Below the pieces are notes generated by a model that saw only the letters and a program-made list of their open reading frames with translations, searched no databases and was not told the DNA's origin. Shown here piece after piece: positions 22,926-31,562 of a stretch of DNA of 64,000 nt; the stretch's first letter is position 1, and the number at the start of each line of letters is the position of its first letter. The DNA comes from CAYQQJ01 sp964419935 (GTDB lineage: Bacteria; Pseudomonadota; Gammaproteobacteria; Pseudomonadales; Cellvibrionaceae): contig CAYQQJ010000020.1 of NCBI GenBank assembly GCA_964419935.1, positions 6,131 through 70,130 on the forward strand. The letters run 5' to 3'. The position numbers and the translations under genes were made by a program.

Positions 22926-25900
22926 TCAGTCAGCTAATGGTTCCAGTTCACTGACCAGGTCATGCAATGCGTCCCGTTCTACCGGCTTCACCAAGTGATG
23001 ATCGAAACCCGCTTCACGACTGCGGCGCCGGTCCTCGTCCTGACCCCAGCCGGTCAAGGCGGCAATCACCATATCCGAACCCCAGGGCTGGGCGCGAATG
23101 CGACGGGCAGCTTCATAGCCATCCAGCTCGGGCATACCCAGGTCAAGCAACAAAAGATGCGGTCGGAAGGCCTCTGCCTGGGTGATAGCATCGCGCCCAT
23201 CATGCCCGACGCGGACTTCGTTGCCCATAATGCGCAGAAACATCGCCAGCGCGTTGGCGGCGTCCGTATTGTCATCGACCACCAGAATCCGGTGACCGCT
23301 GGTGCTGGACTCGGAATCCTCGTCCATAGGAAGATTTTCTATGGCCCGCAGGCTGGCGATGCCAGGTAGCCGCACGATAAATTCACTGCCTTTCCCCAGT
23401 CCCTCGCTGTAGGCACTTACGGTGCCGCCATGGAGGCTCACCAGCGTCTCCACCAATGACAGGCCTACGCCCAGGCCCCCCTGGCTTCTGCCCAAGGAAT
23501 TGTCCACCTGGGTGAACGCTTCAAAAATAATCCGGAGTTTGTCGGCCGGAATGCCGGTTCCCGTGTCCCGCACGGTTACGATCAGGTCACTCTCGTGCCG
23601 CTCGGCAATAAACCACACCTGCCCACCGCCATTGGTGTATTTTGCAGCATTGTTGAGCAGATTTGAGAACACCTGGGACAGCCGCGCCGGATCGGCACGC
23701 AGCTCAATTGGCTCCGGCGGCGTGGTAATGGTGAGCTTGACGCCGCTGGCACCAATCAACGGTCGGCTGCCTTCAACGGCATTGTTGACAATGGTCTGAA
23801 GGTCGCAGAGCTCCCGCCGAATTTGAACCTTCCCTTGGGTAATGCGCGAAATATCGAGCAGGTCGTCCACCAGACGAACCATTTGCTCCATTTGCCGTTC
23901 CATCAACTCCAGCATATTTTCCGTGGTCTGCCGCTGGCCCTGTGACAACCGCAAAACCTCCAATCCGGTGCGAATCGGCGCCAATGGGTTGCGCAGTTCG
24001 TGAGCCAGCATGGCCAGAAACTCGTTTTTGCGGCGATCCGCTTCTTTCAACTCCTGCTCTGCCAGCACTCGGGCGCTGATATCACTGAACAGGACGGCGA
24101 CGCGACGACTCTCGGGGCCACCAAAGCGGAACGCGTAGACATCAAACCAGCGGCCGCCAAATGCCTGGGTCTCATTGGCGAAGCGGTGGGGCTCGCCGGT
24201 CAGCGCGACGCGTCCGTATGTTTCAAACCAATACTTCTCCAGTTCCGGCGCGATCTCACTCATGCGCTTGCCCATCACCTGGCTCAGCCCGGTGTGCTTG
24301 CTGAAGGCGTCGTTGACTTCCAGATACTCCATATCAATAGCGTTGCCCTGGCCGTCAAAGTACATTTCGATGACGGCAAAACCTTCGTCAATCGAGCTGA
24401 ACAGGGTGCGATAGCGCAGCTCCGAATCCCGCAGCGCGGCTTCCGACTGATGCCGCTCGATCAAATCTGCCGCCTGCCGCGCCAGAATGTCCAGCAGGCG
24501 CAACTGGCGTTCATCGGGCTCGTAAAGCTTGCGCCAATGGCAGGAGATCATGCCTACCATGCGCCCGGCACGGGAGATCAGAGGTGTCGACTGGGCCGAA
24601 CGAACGCCGGCTGCCACATGGGCTTTGGCTGGCTGCCCCTCACGAAAACGCGGATCGGTCGCGTAGTCACGCACGATCACGCGCCGCTTCTGCCGGATGG
24701 CTTCGCCACAAGCGGTGAGGCAGTCTGCATCCATGGTGCGGAAGGTCTCCGAAAGCTGCTGATCCACCCCCTGGGACGCCAGTATCTGAAGCTGTGCGTT
24801 CTTTTTGTCAAACAACTGCAAGGTACCCTGGTCGGCCCGGGTGATGTCCACGGCGGCCGCAACCAGATCGCGATACAGCCGGCTGATATCATCCGAGGGT
24901 ATCAGCCGGGTGCTGATACCCTGAAGGCGCTTGTTGTCGGCCAGTTCTTCGGCCAACGCCGCTTCAGCACGTTTGCGCTCACCCAGGTCGACGGTCACCA
25001 CCAGCGCGGCACGGGCACGGCCCGCGTCGTCATCGAGCCTGGACAGGGTACTGTTGGCGAAAACCGTGGAGCGGTCCGCGTGGAGGTAACGCTTGTCCAG
25101 TGACACCGGAACCCCTTTTTCGACCATCTCCGCCAGCGCGGCCTGGCTCGGCGGGATGTCGAGCGGGTGGGTGACGTCCGCTACATTCATCCCCAACAAT
25201 TCTTCCCGGCTGCGGCCCAACAACCGGCAGAGCTCGTCATTGACGTGCTTGAAACGACCATCCAGTGCGATTTCCGACAGCCCCACCGCAGCCTGGGCAA
25301 ATATGGCCGACAGGCGCGCTTCGCTGCTGCGCAGCGCCTCTTCCGCGCGGGCCTGCTCGACAGCCGCCCAGGTCCGCTCGGCGGTTTCTTCAATCAGGGA
25401 GATTTCTGTGTCAGTCCACTGGCGCGGCTGGGACTGGTGCACGCCCAGAGCCGCGACCAGCTGTCCGTTTTTTCGCAGGGGCACGCTCACATGCGCCCGC
25501 ACCGCCACGCTGTCCCAGGCCTCGCGCAGCTCCTCTGTGAGAGAGGGATCCGTGTAAACATCGGCGGCAACGGAGGTGCGATCCGCCAGAAATTGTTCCA
25601 TCACCGCCGGCGCGTAGATGCCCAGGTGCAGCCGGCGGGGCAGGCTGTTGACACCATCGACGTAATCCCGCCCAGCCAATGCCCTGCCGTCCGGAGACAC
25701 TTCGCCATAGCTCACGCGATTCGCACCGAGATACTCGCCCAACATCTGCGCCGCGCAGTCCATCACCGCCAGTGGGTCACACAGGGGGCGCAACCGGTCG
25801 CCAAGGCGTAACAGGAATGACTTGCGCTCCTCGCTCTCGCGCATTGCCTTCTCGGCCTGCTTGCGCTCGCTGATATCCACTGATACAGCGATCCATCGCC

Positions 25901-26684
25901 CCACCGCATCCCCTGCCGGCCCCCCCGCCCAGCTGGCAATAATGCTTGCCCAGATAATAGAACCGTCTGGTCGCAGGTAGCGTTTTTCGAATATAAAAGG
26001 GTGACCGCGCTCGGCTGTGGTGGAAACCAGGTTTGCACTTTGCGGGATATCATCCGAATGAGTGACATCCAAAAATGTCATCTTGCCGATCAATTCCGAA
26101 CGATCGCGACCGACCAACTCGCAGTAACGTTCGTTGACGTGAATGAAGACCCCGTCCGCATTGGTTTCAGAGATGCCGGCATCCGCAGCAGAGAGCAACG
26201 CGCGGAAATCCGCGTCATCAACCTTGTGCACCGGCAGATCGACCCGCGTGGTCACGGCAAACACGCCATGAATGTCGCCGTTGAGGTTGCGCAGGGGGCT
26301 TAGGGAATGATTGAGGTAGCCGCCGCCGTCGGTTTCCGGCAAACGGCAGCGTACATGAGCGGCTTCTCCGGATGCGAGCACCTGCTCACAGGTCTCGGCC
26401 AGAACCTGCCAATTGCCGAGAAATACCTCTTTAGCAGGGCGACCCAGGGCGGTCGGGTGCCTGTTCGCCAGCAGCTCGCGCCAGGCGTCGTTATAGATAA
26501 AGCAGCTCTCACTTCCCCAGAACACGCCGAGCAGCGCCTCGGACTCCAGACACATATTCACCGCCAGTTGCAATGGCTCAGGCCAGTTTGCAGGCGCGCC
26601 GAGCGCGCACTGGGACCAGTCGTGTATGCGCATTTGTTGCGCCACCGTGGTGCTGTCTGGTACGAGCCGCTCAAGCGGGTACAT
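22926..26684 (-). CDS. Large soluble hybrid histidine kinase (PAS/GAF/HisKA/HATPase/receiver)
   Basis: The product has 1252 residues with no membrane segments, so the sensor is cytosolic. Domains in order: PAS (about 40-160), PAS with PAC (165-275), GAF (300-450), PAS (455-575), GAF (590-760), PAS (775-885), HisKA with phospho-acceptor His895 in AHELRNP, HATPase (N box, DTGTGIP and GLGVGLS, about 1005-1120), and a receiver domain (1135-1250) with phospho-acceptor Asp1181 in LLDLGMP. The ATG has a near-perfect AGGAGG 4 nt upstream. No separate response regulator with an output domain is adjacent, so the phosphate target is elsewhere. A 16-bp palindrome sits 68 bp upstream of the start. The signal is unknown. 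Confidence 0.92.
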   Translation of the reverse strand: MYPLERLVPDSTTVAQQMRIHDWSQCALGAPANWPEPLQLAVNMCLESEALLGVFWGSESCFIYNDAWRELLANRHPTALGRPAKEVFLGNWQVLAETCEQVLASGEAAHVRCRLPETDGGGYLNHSLSPLRNLNGDIHGVFAVTTRVDLPVHKVDDADFRALLSAADAGISETNADGVFIHVNERYCELVGRDRSELIGKMTFLDVTHSDDIPQSANLVSTTAERGHPFIFEKRYLRPDGSIIWASIIASWAGGPAGDAVGRWIAVSVDISERKQAEKAMRESEERKSFLLRLGDRLRPLCDPLAVMDCAAQMLGEYLGANRVSYGEVSPDGRALAGRDYVDGVNSLPRRLHLGIYAPAVMEQFLADRTSVAADVYTDPSLTEELREAWDSVAVRAHVSVPLRKNGQLVAALGVHQSQPRQWTDTEISLIEETAERTWAAVEQARAEEALRSSEARLSAIFAQAAVGLSEIALDGRFKHVNDELCRLLGRSREELLGMNVADVTHPLDIPPSQAALAEMVEKGVPVSLDKRYLHADRSTVFANSTLSRLDDDAGRARAALVVTVDLGERKRAEAALAEELADNKRLQGISTRLIPSDDISRLYRDLVAAAVDITRADQGTLQLFDKKNAQLQILASQGVDQQLSETFRTMDADCLTACGEAIRQKRRVIVRDYATDPRFREGQPAKAHVAAGVRSAQSTPLISRAGRMVGMISCHWRKLYEPDERQLRLLDILARQAADLIERHQSEAALRDSELRYRTLFSSIDEGFAVIEMYFDGQGNAIDMEYLEVNDAFSKHTGLSQVMGKRMSEIAPELEKYWFETYGRVALTGEPHRFANETQAFGGRWFDVYAFRFGGPESRRVAVLFSDISARVLAEQELKEADRRKNEFLAMLAHELRNPLAPIRTGLEVLRLSQGQRQTTENMLELMERQMEQMVRLVDDLLDISRITQGKVQIRRELCDLQTIVNNAVEGSRPLIGASGVKLTITTPPEPIELRADPARLSQVFSNLLNNAAKYTNGGGQVWFIAERHESDLIVTVRDTGTGIPADKLRIIFEAFTQVDNSLGRSQGGLGVGLSLVETLVSLHGGTVSAYSEGLGKGSEFIVRLPGIASLRAIENLPMDEDSESSTSGHRILVVDDNTDAANALAMFLRIMGNEVRVGHDGRDAITQAEAFRPHLLLLDLGMPELDGYEAARRIRAQPWGSDMVIAALTGWGQDEDRRRSREAGFDHHLVKPVERDALHDLVSELEPLAD

Positions 26685-26751
26685 GCGTCCTCCTGGAATT
26701 TGAACAATGCGAACTGTTGGGTTGTTGACCTGCCTTTGTTACCAATGCGAG

Positions 26752-26767
26752 TGATCAAATTTGATCA
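26752..26767. promoter_or_regulatory. Palindrome TGATCAAATTTGATCA upstream of hybrid kinase gene
   Basis: A 16-bp perfect palindrome 68 bp upstream of the kinase ATG and just beyond the putative secB terminator. Its position suits an operator for the kinase promoter. No regulator can be named from the sequence. Confidence 0.4.
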
Positions 26768-26772
26768 GACGA

Positions 26773-26800
26773 TAAAAAAACCGCATACGGTGATGCGGTT
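26773..26800 (-). terminator. Probable terminator of the yibN-grxC-secB unit
   Basis: Read on the minus strand, AACCGCAT, a 6-nt loop and ATGCGGTT are followed by TTTTTTTATC. It lies about 175 bp after the secB stop and before the kinase gene, which runs the same way. Confidence 0.7.
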
Positions 26801-26975
26801 ATGTTCCAGCCGCGGCAGCAGTGCACCGGGCGGGTCACTACTGAAACAGCTACTTGTAGCTACAGGAATGTATCTGTGCGTTTCCGAAAGAATTATCCCG
26901 ATGACAAACGGGCAGCGAGACTTCAACAGCCCGGTACCTATTGCTACGGTTACTTATTCTCCAAATAAAGCCGCG

Positions 26976-27485
26976 TTACTCTGCGCCAGGGGCCGCGGCT
27001 GTACCCGCTTCCGCATTCGCCCGGGCACTACGCACAGCTTGCGCAAAGAGTGCATCGAAATTGATTGGCGGCAAGTTCAGCGCGGGGAATCCGCCTTTGA
27101 TCACCACGTTATCGATAGCTTCACGGGCGTAGGGAAACAGAATCTGTGCGCACATGGTGTTGAACACATGGGCCAGCTGCGGGCCTTCCAGACCGGTAAT
27201 CTGAAACAGACCCGCCTGCTGAATTTCCACCAGGAACGCGGTCTTGCCTTCCACGGTAGCATTCACGGTCAGCTTGAGAACCACTTCATAACCGGTGTCG
27301 TTCAGCTTGTTCACGGACGTATTCAGATCCTGTTCGATCTTGGGCTGCCACTGCTGCTGGAGCGCGGCCAGGCCCATGGGCGACTCGAACGACAAATCTT
27401 TGAGGTAGACCCGTTGCAGTGCGAATTGCATGCTCTTGGGTTCCTGCTCGCCGGCAGTGCCTTGTGTGTTATTTTCTTCAGCCAT
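26976..27485 (-). CDS. secB: SecB export chaperone
   Basis: The product has 169 residues and matches SecB throughout: FALQRVYLKDLSFE, the NPLGLAAL-equivalent region, LNTSVNKL, FLVEIQQAGLFQI, and the C-terminal LPPINFDALFAQ. SecB keeps pre-proteins unfolded and hands them to SecA. Order yibN-grxC-secB is the usual one in gammaproteobacteria and supports the call. Confidence 0.97.
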   Translation of the reverse strand: MAEENNTQGTAGEQEPKSMQFALQRVYLKDLSFESPMGLAALQQQWQPKIEQDLNTSVNKLNDTGYEVVLKLTVNATVEGKTAFLVEIQQAGLFQITGLEGPQLAHVFNTMCAQILFPYAREAIDNVVIKGGFPALNLPPINFDALFAQAVRSARANAEAGTAAAPGAE

Positions 27486-27563
27486 GGTGTCTCACCCCAA
27501 TTTTCATTAAGTTATCAAGTGCTTTGGTTGGCGTCTTGTGAGCGCCGCGTTGTCGCTATGTAT

Positions 27564-27830
27564 TCAGTGGCCCGCCACCAGCTTGTCCAACTTGCCCGAT
27601 TGCTCCAAACGCCATAAATCGTCAAACCCACCAACGTGCGTTTCACCCACCCAGATCTGTGGCACCGTGCGGCGGCCGCTACGCTGCATCATGACCTGGC
27701 GCTGCTGCATATCGTTGTCGACAGCGATTTCGCGATATTTCAGCCCCTTGGACTGCAACAACTGCTTTGCGCGCACGCAATAGGGGCAGAATTGGGTGCT
27801 GTACAGGGTAATTTCGGCTGTAGTCGTCAT
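27564..27830 (-). CDS. grxC: Glutaredoxin 3
   Basis: Start set at ATG 27,830, which gives the usual 88-residue length beginning MTTTAEITLYS; the frame extends further upstream into the yibN gene and is not needed. The active site CPYC follows a short beta strand, and the TVPQIWVGETHVGG and GGFDDL motifs for glutathione binding are present. Reduces disulfides and glutathione adducts in the cytosol. Confidence 0.96.
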   Translation of the reverse strand: MTTTAEITLYSTQFCPYCVRAKQLLQSKGLKYREIAVDNDMQQRQVMMQRSGRRTVPQIWVGETHVGGFDDLWRLEQSGKLDKLVAGH

Positions 27831-27862
27831 GATTACTCCTTGGCCGTCGGGCGTTACCGGAA

Positions 27863-28273
27863 TCAGCCTTTGACCACTGGCAGGTTTTGCCCGTTCCATT
27901 CCGCCATGCCGCCTTGCAAACGGCAGACGGTGTAGCCCTTCTCGCGCAGGTTGCGGCCAATGGTGCCGGTGTGCTGGCCCATTTTGTCGACCAGCACCAG
28001 CGTCTTGGCGCGGTGCTTTTCCAGTTCGTTAACACGCTGCTCCACCTTGGCGTGGGGCATATTGATAGCACCAACTATGTGGCCAGCCTTGTATTCCGCG
28101 GCGTCGCGCAAGTCCAGCAACACGGCCTGGTCTGCGTTGAGCAGGCGCGTCATTTCGCTGTGACTCAGGGTTTGCCCGCCACGGCGGCCCTCGTTCCAGA
28201 AAAACGCACCGGCAAGCAGAGCCAGCAAGCCCACCAGCATCCACTGTTCAGAAATAAACGCAAACCAATCCAC
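27863..28273 (-). CDS. yibN: YibN-like membrane-anchored rhodanese-fold protein
   Basis: The product has 136 residues: one N-terminal membrane helix (about 10-27) and a rhodanese fold with LLDLRDAAEYKAGHI and LQGGMAEW. The active-site loop reads VDKMGQHTG, so the catalytic cysteine of active rhodaneses is absent. That is also true of E. coli YibN, so it is a family trait and not a mutation. It is probably the first gene of the yibN-grxC-secB operon, with 32 bp to grxC. Exact function unknown. Confidence 0.88.
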   Translation of the reverse strand: MDWFAFISEQWMLVGLLALLAGAFFWNEGRRGGQTLSHSEMTRLLNADQAVLLDLRDAAEYKAGHIVGAINMPHAKVEQRVNELEKHRAKTLVLVDKMGQHTGTIGRNLREKGYTVCRLQGGMAEWNGQNLPVVKG

Positions 28274-28648
28274 GTAGTATGTGCCTCACCAGCCGTTAGT
28301 AGTTGTTCAAAAACGCGCGAGTATACACCAATAATTATTCAAAAACGTTGGGTAAACGCGGAGAACCTTCACCGACGCCGCCACTCAATGGTGGTGTCTC
28401 TCGATAGGATTGGTGCAGACGTCGCTAAATCAGTAAAATGCGGGGCAGCTGCATGTTCACCGGATGTATGTTTACCCGAAGGTCCATTTACCGGAGGTCT
28501 CTTTACGCAAAGGGTGCTCAGCCAAATGACGTTCGCCCGAAGACACTCGGTTCGCAGACACCATATACGCGAGGCTCGGCAACCCGCAGCAGGTCCGCCT
28601 GCAGCGATGCTGCAGTCCACACATAGAATTCTTGACTGAAGGTTGGTT
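28274..28648. promoter_or_regulatory. 375-bp divergent promoter region with a decayed 15-bp periodicity
   Basis: No gene is called between yibN and gpmI. Between 28,455 and about 28,546 short units starting TTCACCGGA, TTTACCCGAAGG, TTTACCGGAGG, TTTACGCAAAGG and TTCGCCCGAAG recur every 15-16 bp, with one slot in between only weakly matching. Promoters for the two divergent operons should lie here; none was placed with confidence. Confidence 0.4.
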
Positions 28649-30196
28649 ATGACTGAAGTAAAAAAGCCCCTGGTTCTTATCATTCTGGATGGCTTCGGCC
28701 ACTCGGATACACCTGAGCACAACGCCATAGAATCGGCCAACACGCCGGTGTGGGATCGCGTATTGCAGTCGTCACCCAACACCCTGATTGATACCTCGGG
28801 CCTGGCGGTGGGCCTGCCTGACGGCCAAATGGGCAACTCCGAAGTGGGCCACATGACATTGGGCTCCGGCCGCGTGGTGTATCAGAGCTTTACCCGGGTG
28901 AACAAGGCGATCACCGACGGCGACTTTTTCACCAACGCCGCTTACGCCAACGCCATCGACAAAGCCGTTGCCGCCGGCAAGGCGGTTCACATTCTCGGCC
29001 TGCTGTCCGAAGGCGGCGTCCACAGCCATCAGGATCACATCTTCGCGATGATGAAAATGGCCGCCGAGCGCGGCGCCCAAAAGATTTACCTGCACGCGAT
29101 TCTCGATGGCCGCGACACACCGCCGCGCAGTGCGGAAACCTCTCTGCGCAAAGCCGACGAGCTGTTTGCCGAACTCGGCGTCGGCCGGACAGCGTCCATT
29201 TGCGGCCGCTACTTCGCCATGGACCGCGACAACCGTTGGGATCGTCTGCAGGCCGCCTATGACCTGATCGTCGACGGCGAGAGCGAGACCACAGCCGGCA
29301 CCAGCGTTGAAGGTCTGCTCGCGGCTTATGCGCGGCAGGAAAATGACGAGTTTGTGCGCGCCACTGCAATCTGCCCACCCGGTGAGCAGGCCGTTACCGT
29401 GGAAGACGGCGACAGCGTGATTTTCATGAATTTTCGCCCCGACCGCGCACGCCAGCTGACCCGCGCACTGATCGAGCCGGATTTTTCCGGCTTCCAGCGC
29501 AAGCGCACTCCCAAGCTCGCAGACTTTGTCATGACCATCGAATACGCCGCTGATATCAAAGCCAGTTGCGCGTTTCCGCCGGCAGAAATGGTCAACTCGT
29601 TTGGCGAGGTACTGGCCAAACTCAACAAGACACAGCTGCGCATTGCAGAAACCGAAAAATACGCCCATGTGACCTTTTTCTTCAGTGGCGGACAGGAGTC
29701 CCTGTACGACGGTGAGGAGCGCATTCTGGTGCCGTCACCCCAGGTCGCCACTTATGATCTGAAACCGGAAATGAGTGCGCCGGAAGTTACGGACAAACTG
29801 GTAGATGCCATTGAGAGCGGCCGGTTTGACGCGATCATCTGCAACTACGCCAACTGCGACATGGTCGGCCACAGCGGCATCTTCTCGGCAGCGGTCAAAG
29901 CCGTGGAAGCCATCGACGTCTGTCTGGGGCGCGTATTTGCGGCGCTGGAAAAGGTGGGCGGCGAAGCCCTGATCACCGCCGACCACGGCAACGCCGAACA
30001 GATGTTCGATAACACCATTGATCAGCCCCACACCCAGCACACCACAACCCCCGTGCCCTTCGTTTACGTTGGACCAAAGCCGGTGAAATTGGCCGCAGAC
30101 GGCTCCCTGGCGGATGTGGCACCGACCATGTTGGCCCTGCTGGATATTGAGCAACCATCGGAAATGAGTGGCCACAATCTCGCCACCTGGAGCTGA
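28649..30196 (+). CDS. gpmI: 2,3-bisphosphoglycerate-independent phosphoglycerate mutase
   Basis: The product has about 515 residues, the usual iPGM length. The alkaline phosphatase-fold metal sites are visible: ILDGFGHSD near the start, the catalytic-serine region MGNSEVGHMTLG, DGRDTPP, and the C-terminal ITADHGNAE and HTTTPVPFV. ATG 28,649 was chosen over TTG 28,643 six bases upstream. Converts 3-phosphoglycerate to 2-phosphoglycerate with manganese. It is followed closely by envC, as in E. coli (gpmM-envC-yibQ). Confidence 0.97.
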   Translation: MTEVKKPLVLIILDGFGHSDTPEHNAIESANTPVWDRVLQSSPNTLIDTSGLAVGLPDGQMGNSEVGHMTLGSGRVVYQSFTRVNKAITDGDFFTNAAYANAIDKAVAAGKAVHILGLLSEGGVHSHQDHIFAMMKMAAERGAQKIYLHAILDGRDTPPRSAETSLRKADELFAELGVGRTASICGRYFAMDRDNRWDRLQAAYDLIVDGESETTAGTSVEGLLAAYARQENDEFVRATAICPPGEQAVTVEDGDSVIFMNFRPDRARQLTRALIEPDFSGFQRKRTPKLADFVMTIEYAADIKASCAFPPAEMVNSFGEVLAKLNKTQLRIAETEKYAHVTFFFSGGQESLYDGEERILVPSPQVATYDLKPEMSAPEVTDKLVDAIESGRFDAIICNYANCDMVGHSGIFSAAVKAVEAIDVCLGRVFAALEKVGGEALITADHGNAEQMFDNTIDQPHTQHTTTPVPFVYVGPKPVKLAADGSLADVAPTMLALLDIEQPSEMSGHNLATWS

Positions 30197-30223
30197 TGTC
30201 TGGATCTGGATGTGAGTGCCGGT

Positions 30224-31423
30224 ATGAAACCGCAACGCGCGCCACCAATGGCATTACTGCAGCGCATATGTCCAGTTCGGGCAGGTGCGCTGGCGCGCAT
30301 GGCGCTGTTTGGCCTGGCAGTGACTATCGCCCTGCCCAGCCTGGCGGATAGCGAGCGCGAACAACGGGAAAAACTGGAGCAACTGAAACAGTCCATCGAG
30401 TCGCTTCAGGCGGAGCTGCGCAGTGTCAAAAGTTCGCGCAGTGACATGCTCGACGCGCTGGAAGAGTCCGAAAAATCCATTGGTGAACTCAGCTCCAAGG
30501 TGCGCGAGCTGAAAGGCAAACTGCAACAGCAAGAGCAGGACCTGGATCAGCTGCGTGAACGCAAGAGCCAGCTGGAGCAAGACAAGAACGCACAACAGGA
30601 ACAGGTCGGCGAGCATATCAATGCAGCCTATCGTCTGGGGCAACAAAGCAACCTGCGTTTATTGCTGAACCAGCAGGATCCGACCCAGGTTGCGCGCAAT
30701 CTGAAGTACTTCACCTATCTCAGCGAAGCCCGCGCGCAAAAGATCAACCATTATCTAGCCACTCTGAAACAGATTAACGAAGTGGAGCAACAGATCGTAC
30801 TTCGCACAGAAACCTTGCGACGCGATCAACAGCACCTCCAACAGCGTCACCAGCAACTGTCCGCCCAACAATCCAAGCGCAAGCGTACGCTGCAGCAGTT
30901 GGAGGCGACCATCGCCAGCAAGGATGAACGCCTGGCGCAGTTGGAGCGCGACCGGCAAGGCCTGGAACAACTCCTGCAACAGGTTGCACACCTGCTGGAC
31001 ATCCAACTCCCGGCTGATGCGACGAATTTTGCCGAACTCAAAGGCAAGCTGCCCTGGCCGGTCAAGGGCAAAATCAGCCAGCGTTACGGCACGGCGCGAG
31101 TGACCAACAAAGTGCGCTGGGAAGGCGTGGTAATCAGCGCCCAGGCCGGCACGCCGGTGATCGCCATTCACCATGGCCGTGTGGTTTTCTCGGATTACCT
31201 GCGCGGCCACGGCCTGCTGCTGATCGTCGATCACGGCACCGGTTACATGAGCCTCTATGCCCGCAACCAGGCGCTGTACAAGGAAATTGGGGAATGGGTC
31301 AGTGCCGGAGAGACAATTGCGGCGGTGGGCAACAGTGGCGGACAGGAAAGCGCGGGACTCTATTTCGAGTTGCGCCACAATGGTCAGCCAACCAACCCGC
31401 AGCAGTGGATCAAGACAGGTTGA
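30224..31423 (+). CDS. envC: EnvC-type murein hydrolase activator
   Basis: A signal sequence (cleavage near PSLADSE) is followed by a long coiled coil (about residues 45-270, rich in Glu, Gln and Lys heptads). A C-terminal LytM/M23 domain (about 290-395) follows. The zinc ligands of active M23 peptidases are missing: VRWEGV stands where HxxxD is expected and YFELRHNG where HxH is expected. This matches EnvC, which activates the AmiA/AmiB amidases at the septum instead of cutting murein itself. ATG 30,224 and GTG 30,212 are both possible starts; neither has a strong ribosome site. Confidence 0.92.
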   Translation: MKPQRAPPMALLQRICPVRAGALARMALFGLAVTIALPSLADSEREQREKLEQLKQSIESLQAELRSVKSSRSDMLDALEESEKSIGELSSKVRELKGKLQQQEQDLDQLRERKSQLEQDKNAQQEQVGEHINAAYRLGQQSNLRLLLNQQDPTQVARNLKYFTYLSEARAQKINHYLATLKQINEVEQQIVLRTETLRRDQQHLQQRHQQLSAQQSKRKRTLQQLEATIASKDERLAQLERDRQGLEQLLQQVAHLLDIQLPADATNFAELKGKLPWPVKGKISQRYGTARVTNKVRWEGVVISAQAGTPVIAIHHGRVVFSDYLRGHGLLLIVDHGTGYMSLYARNQALYKEIGEWVSAGETIAAVGNSGGQESAGLYFELRHNGQPTNPQQWIKTG

Positions 31424-31483
31424 GGGTTTGATCGGCAATCAGTGACCTTGGCAACCTCTGATCAAGTCTCCGAAAATCGCCGC

Positions 31484-31489
31484 TATAAT
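31484..31489 (+). promoter_or_regulatory. Candidate -10 box (TATAAT) for ctpA-yibQ
   Basis: An exact TATAAT lies in the 139-bp gap after envC, 79 bp before the ctpA start. The matching -35 region is poor. A terminator hairpin follows the box, so transcripts starting here would have to read through it. Confidence 0.35.
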
Positions 31490-31523
31490 TAAAGCCTGCT
31501 GAAAACGTGGTTCACACAAGTTC

Positions 31524-31544
31524 GGCCTCTGCGGAGGCCTTTTT
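31524..31544 (+). terminator. Terminator-like hairpin between envC and ctpA
   Basis: GGCCTC, a 4-nt loop and GAGGCC are followed by TTTTT. It lies 100 bp after envC and 19 bp before ctpA; it could end the gpmI-envC transcript or act as a leader attenuator. Confidence 0.7.
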
Positions 31545-31562
31545 CAACTCTAGGAGAATTAC

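Noticed and set aside
24000..25103. 367-codon frame opposite the hybrid kinase
   Set aside because: Shadow of a high-GC gene; the kinase domains fully explain the minus strand.
27863..28273. Loss-of-function mutation in the rhodanese gene
   Set aside because: The missing catalytic cysteine is a family feature of YibN.
28274..28648. Possible CRISPR-like array near 28,455-28,546
   Set aside because: The units are only 15-16 bp and diverged, with no spacers.
30224..31423. Active M23 peptidase assignment for the EnvC-like protein
   Set aside because: The zinc ligands are missing, as in EnvC activators.
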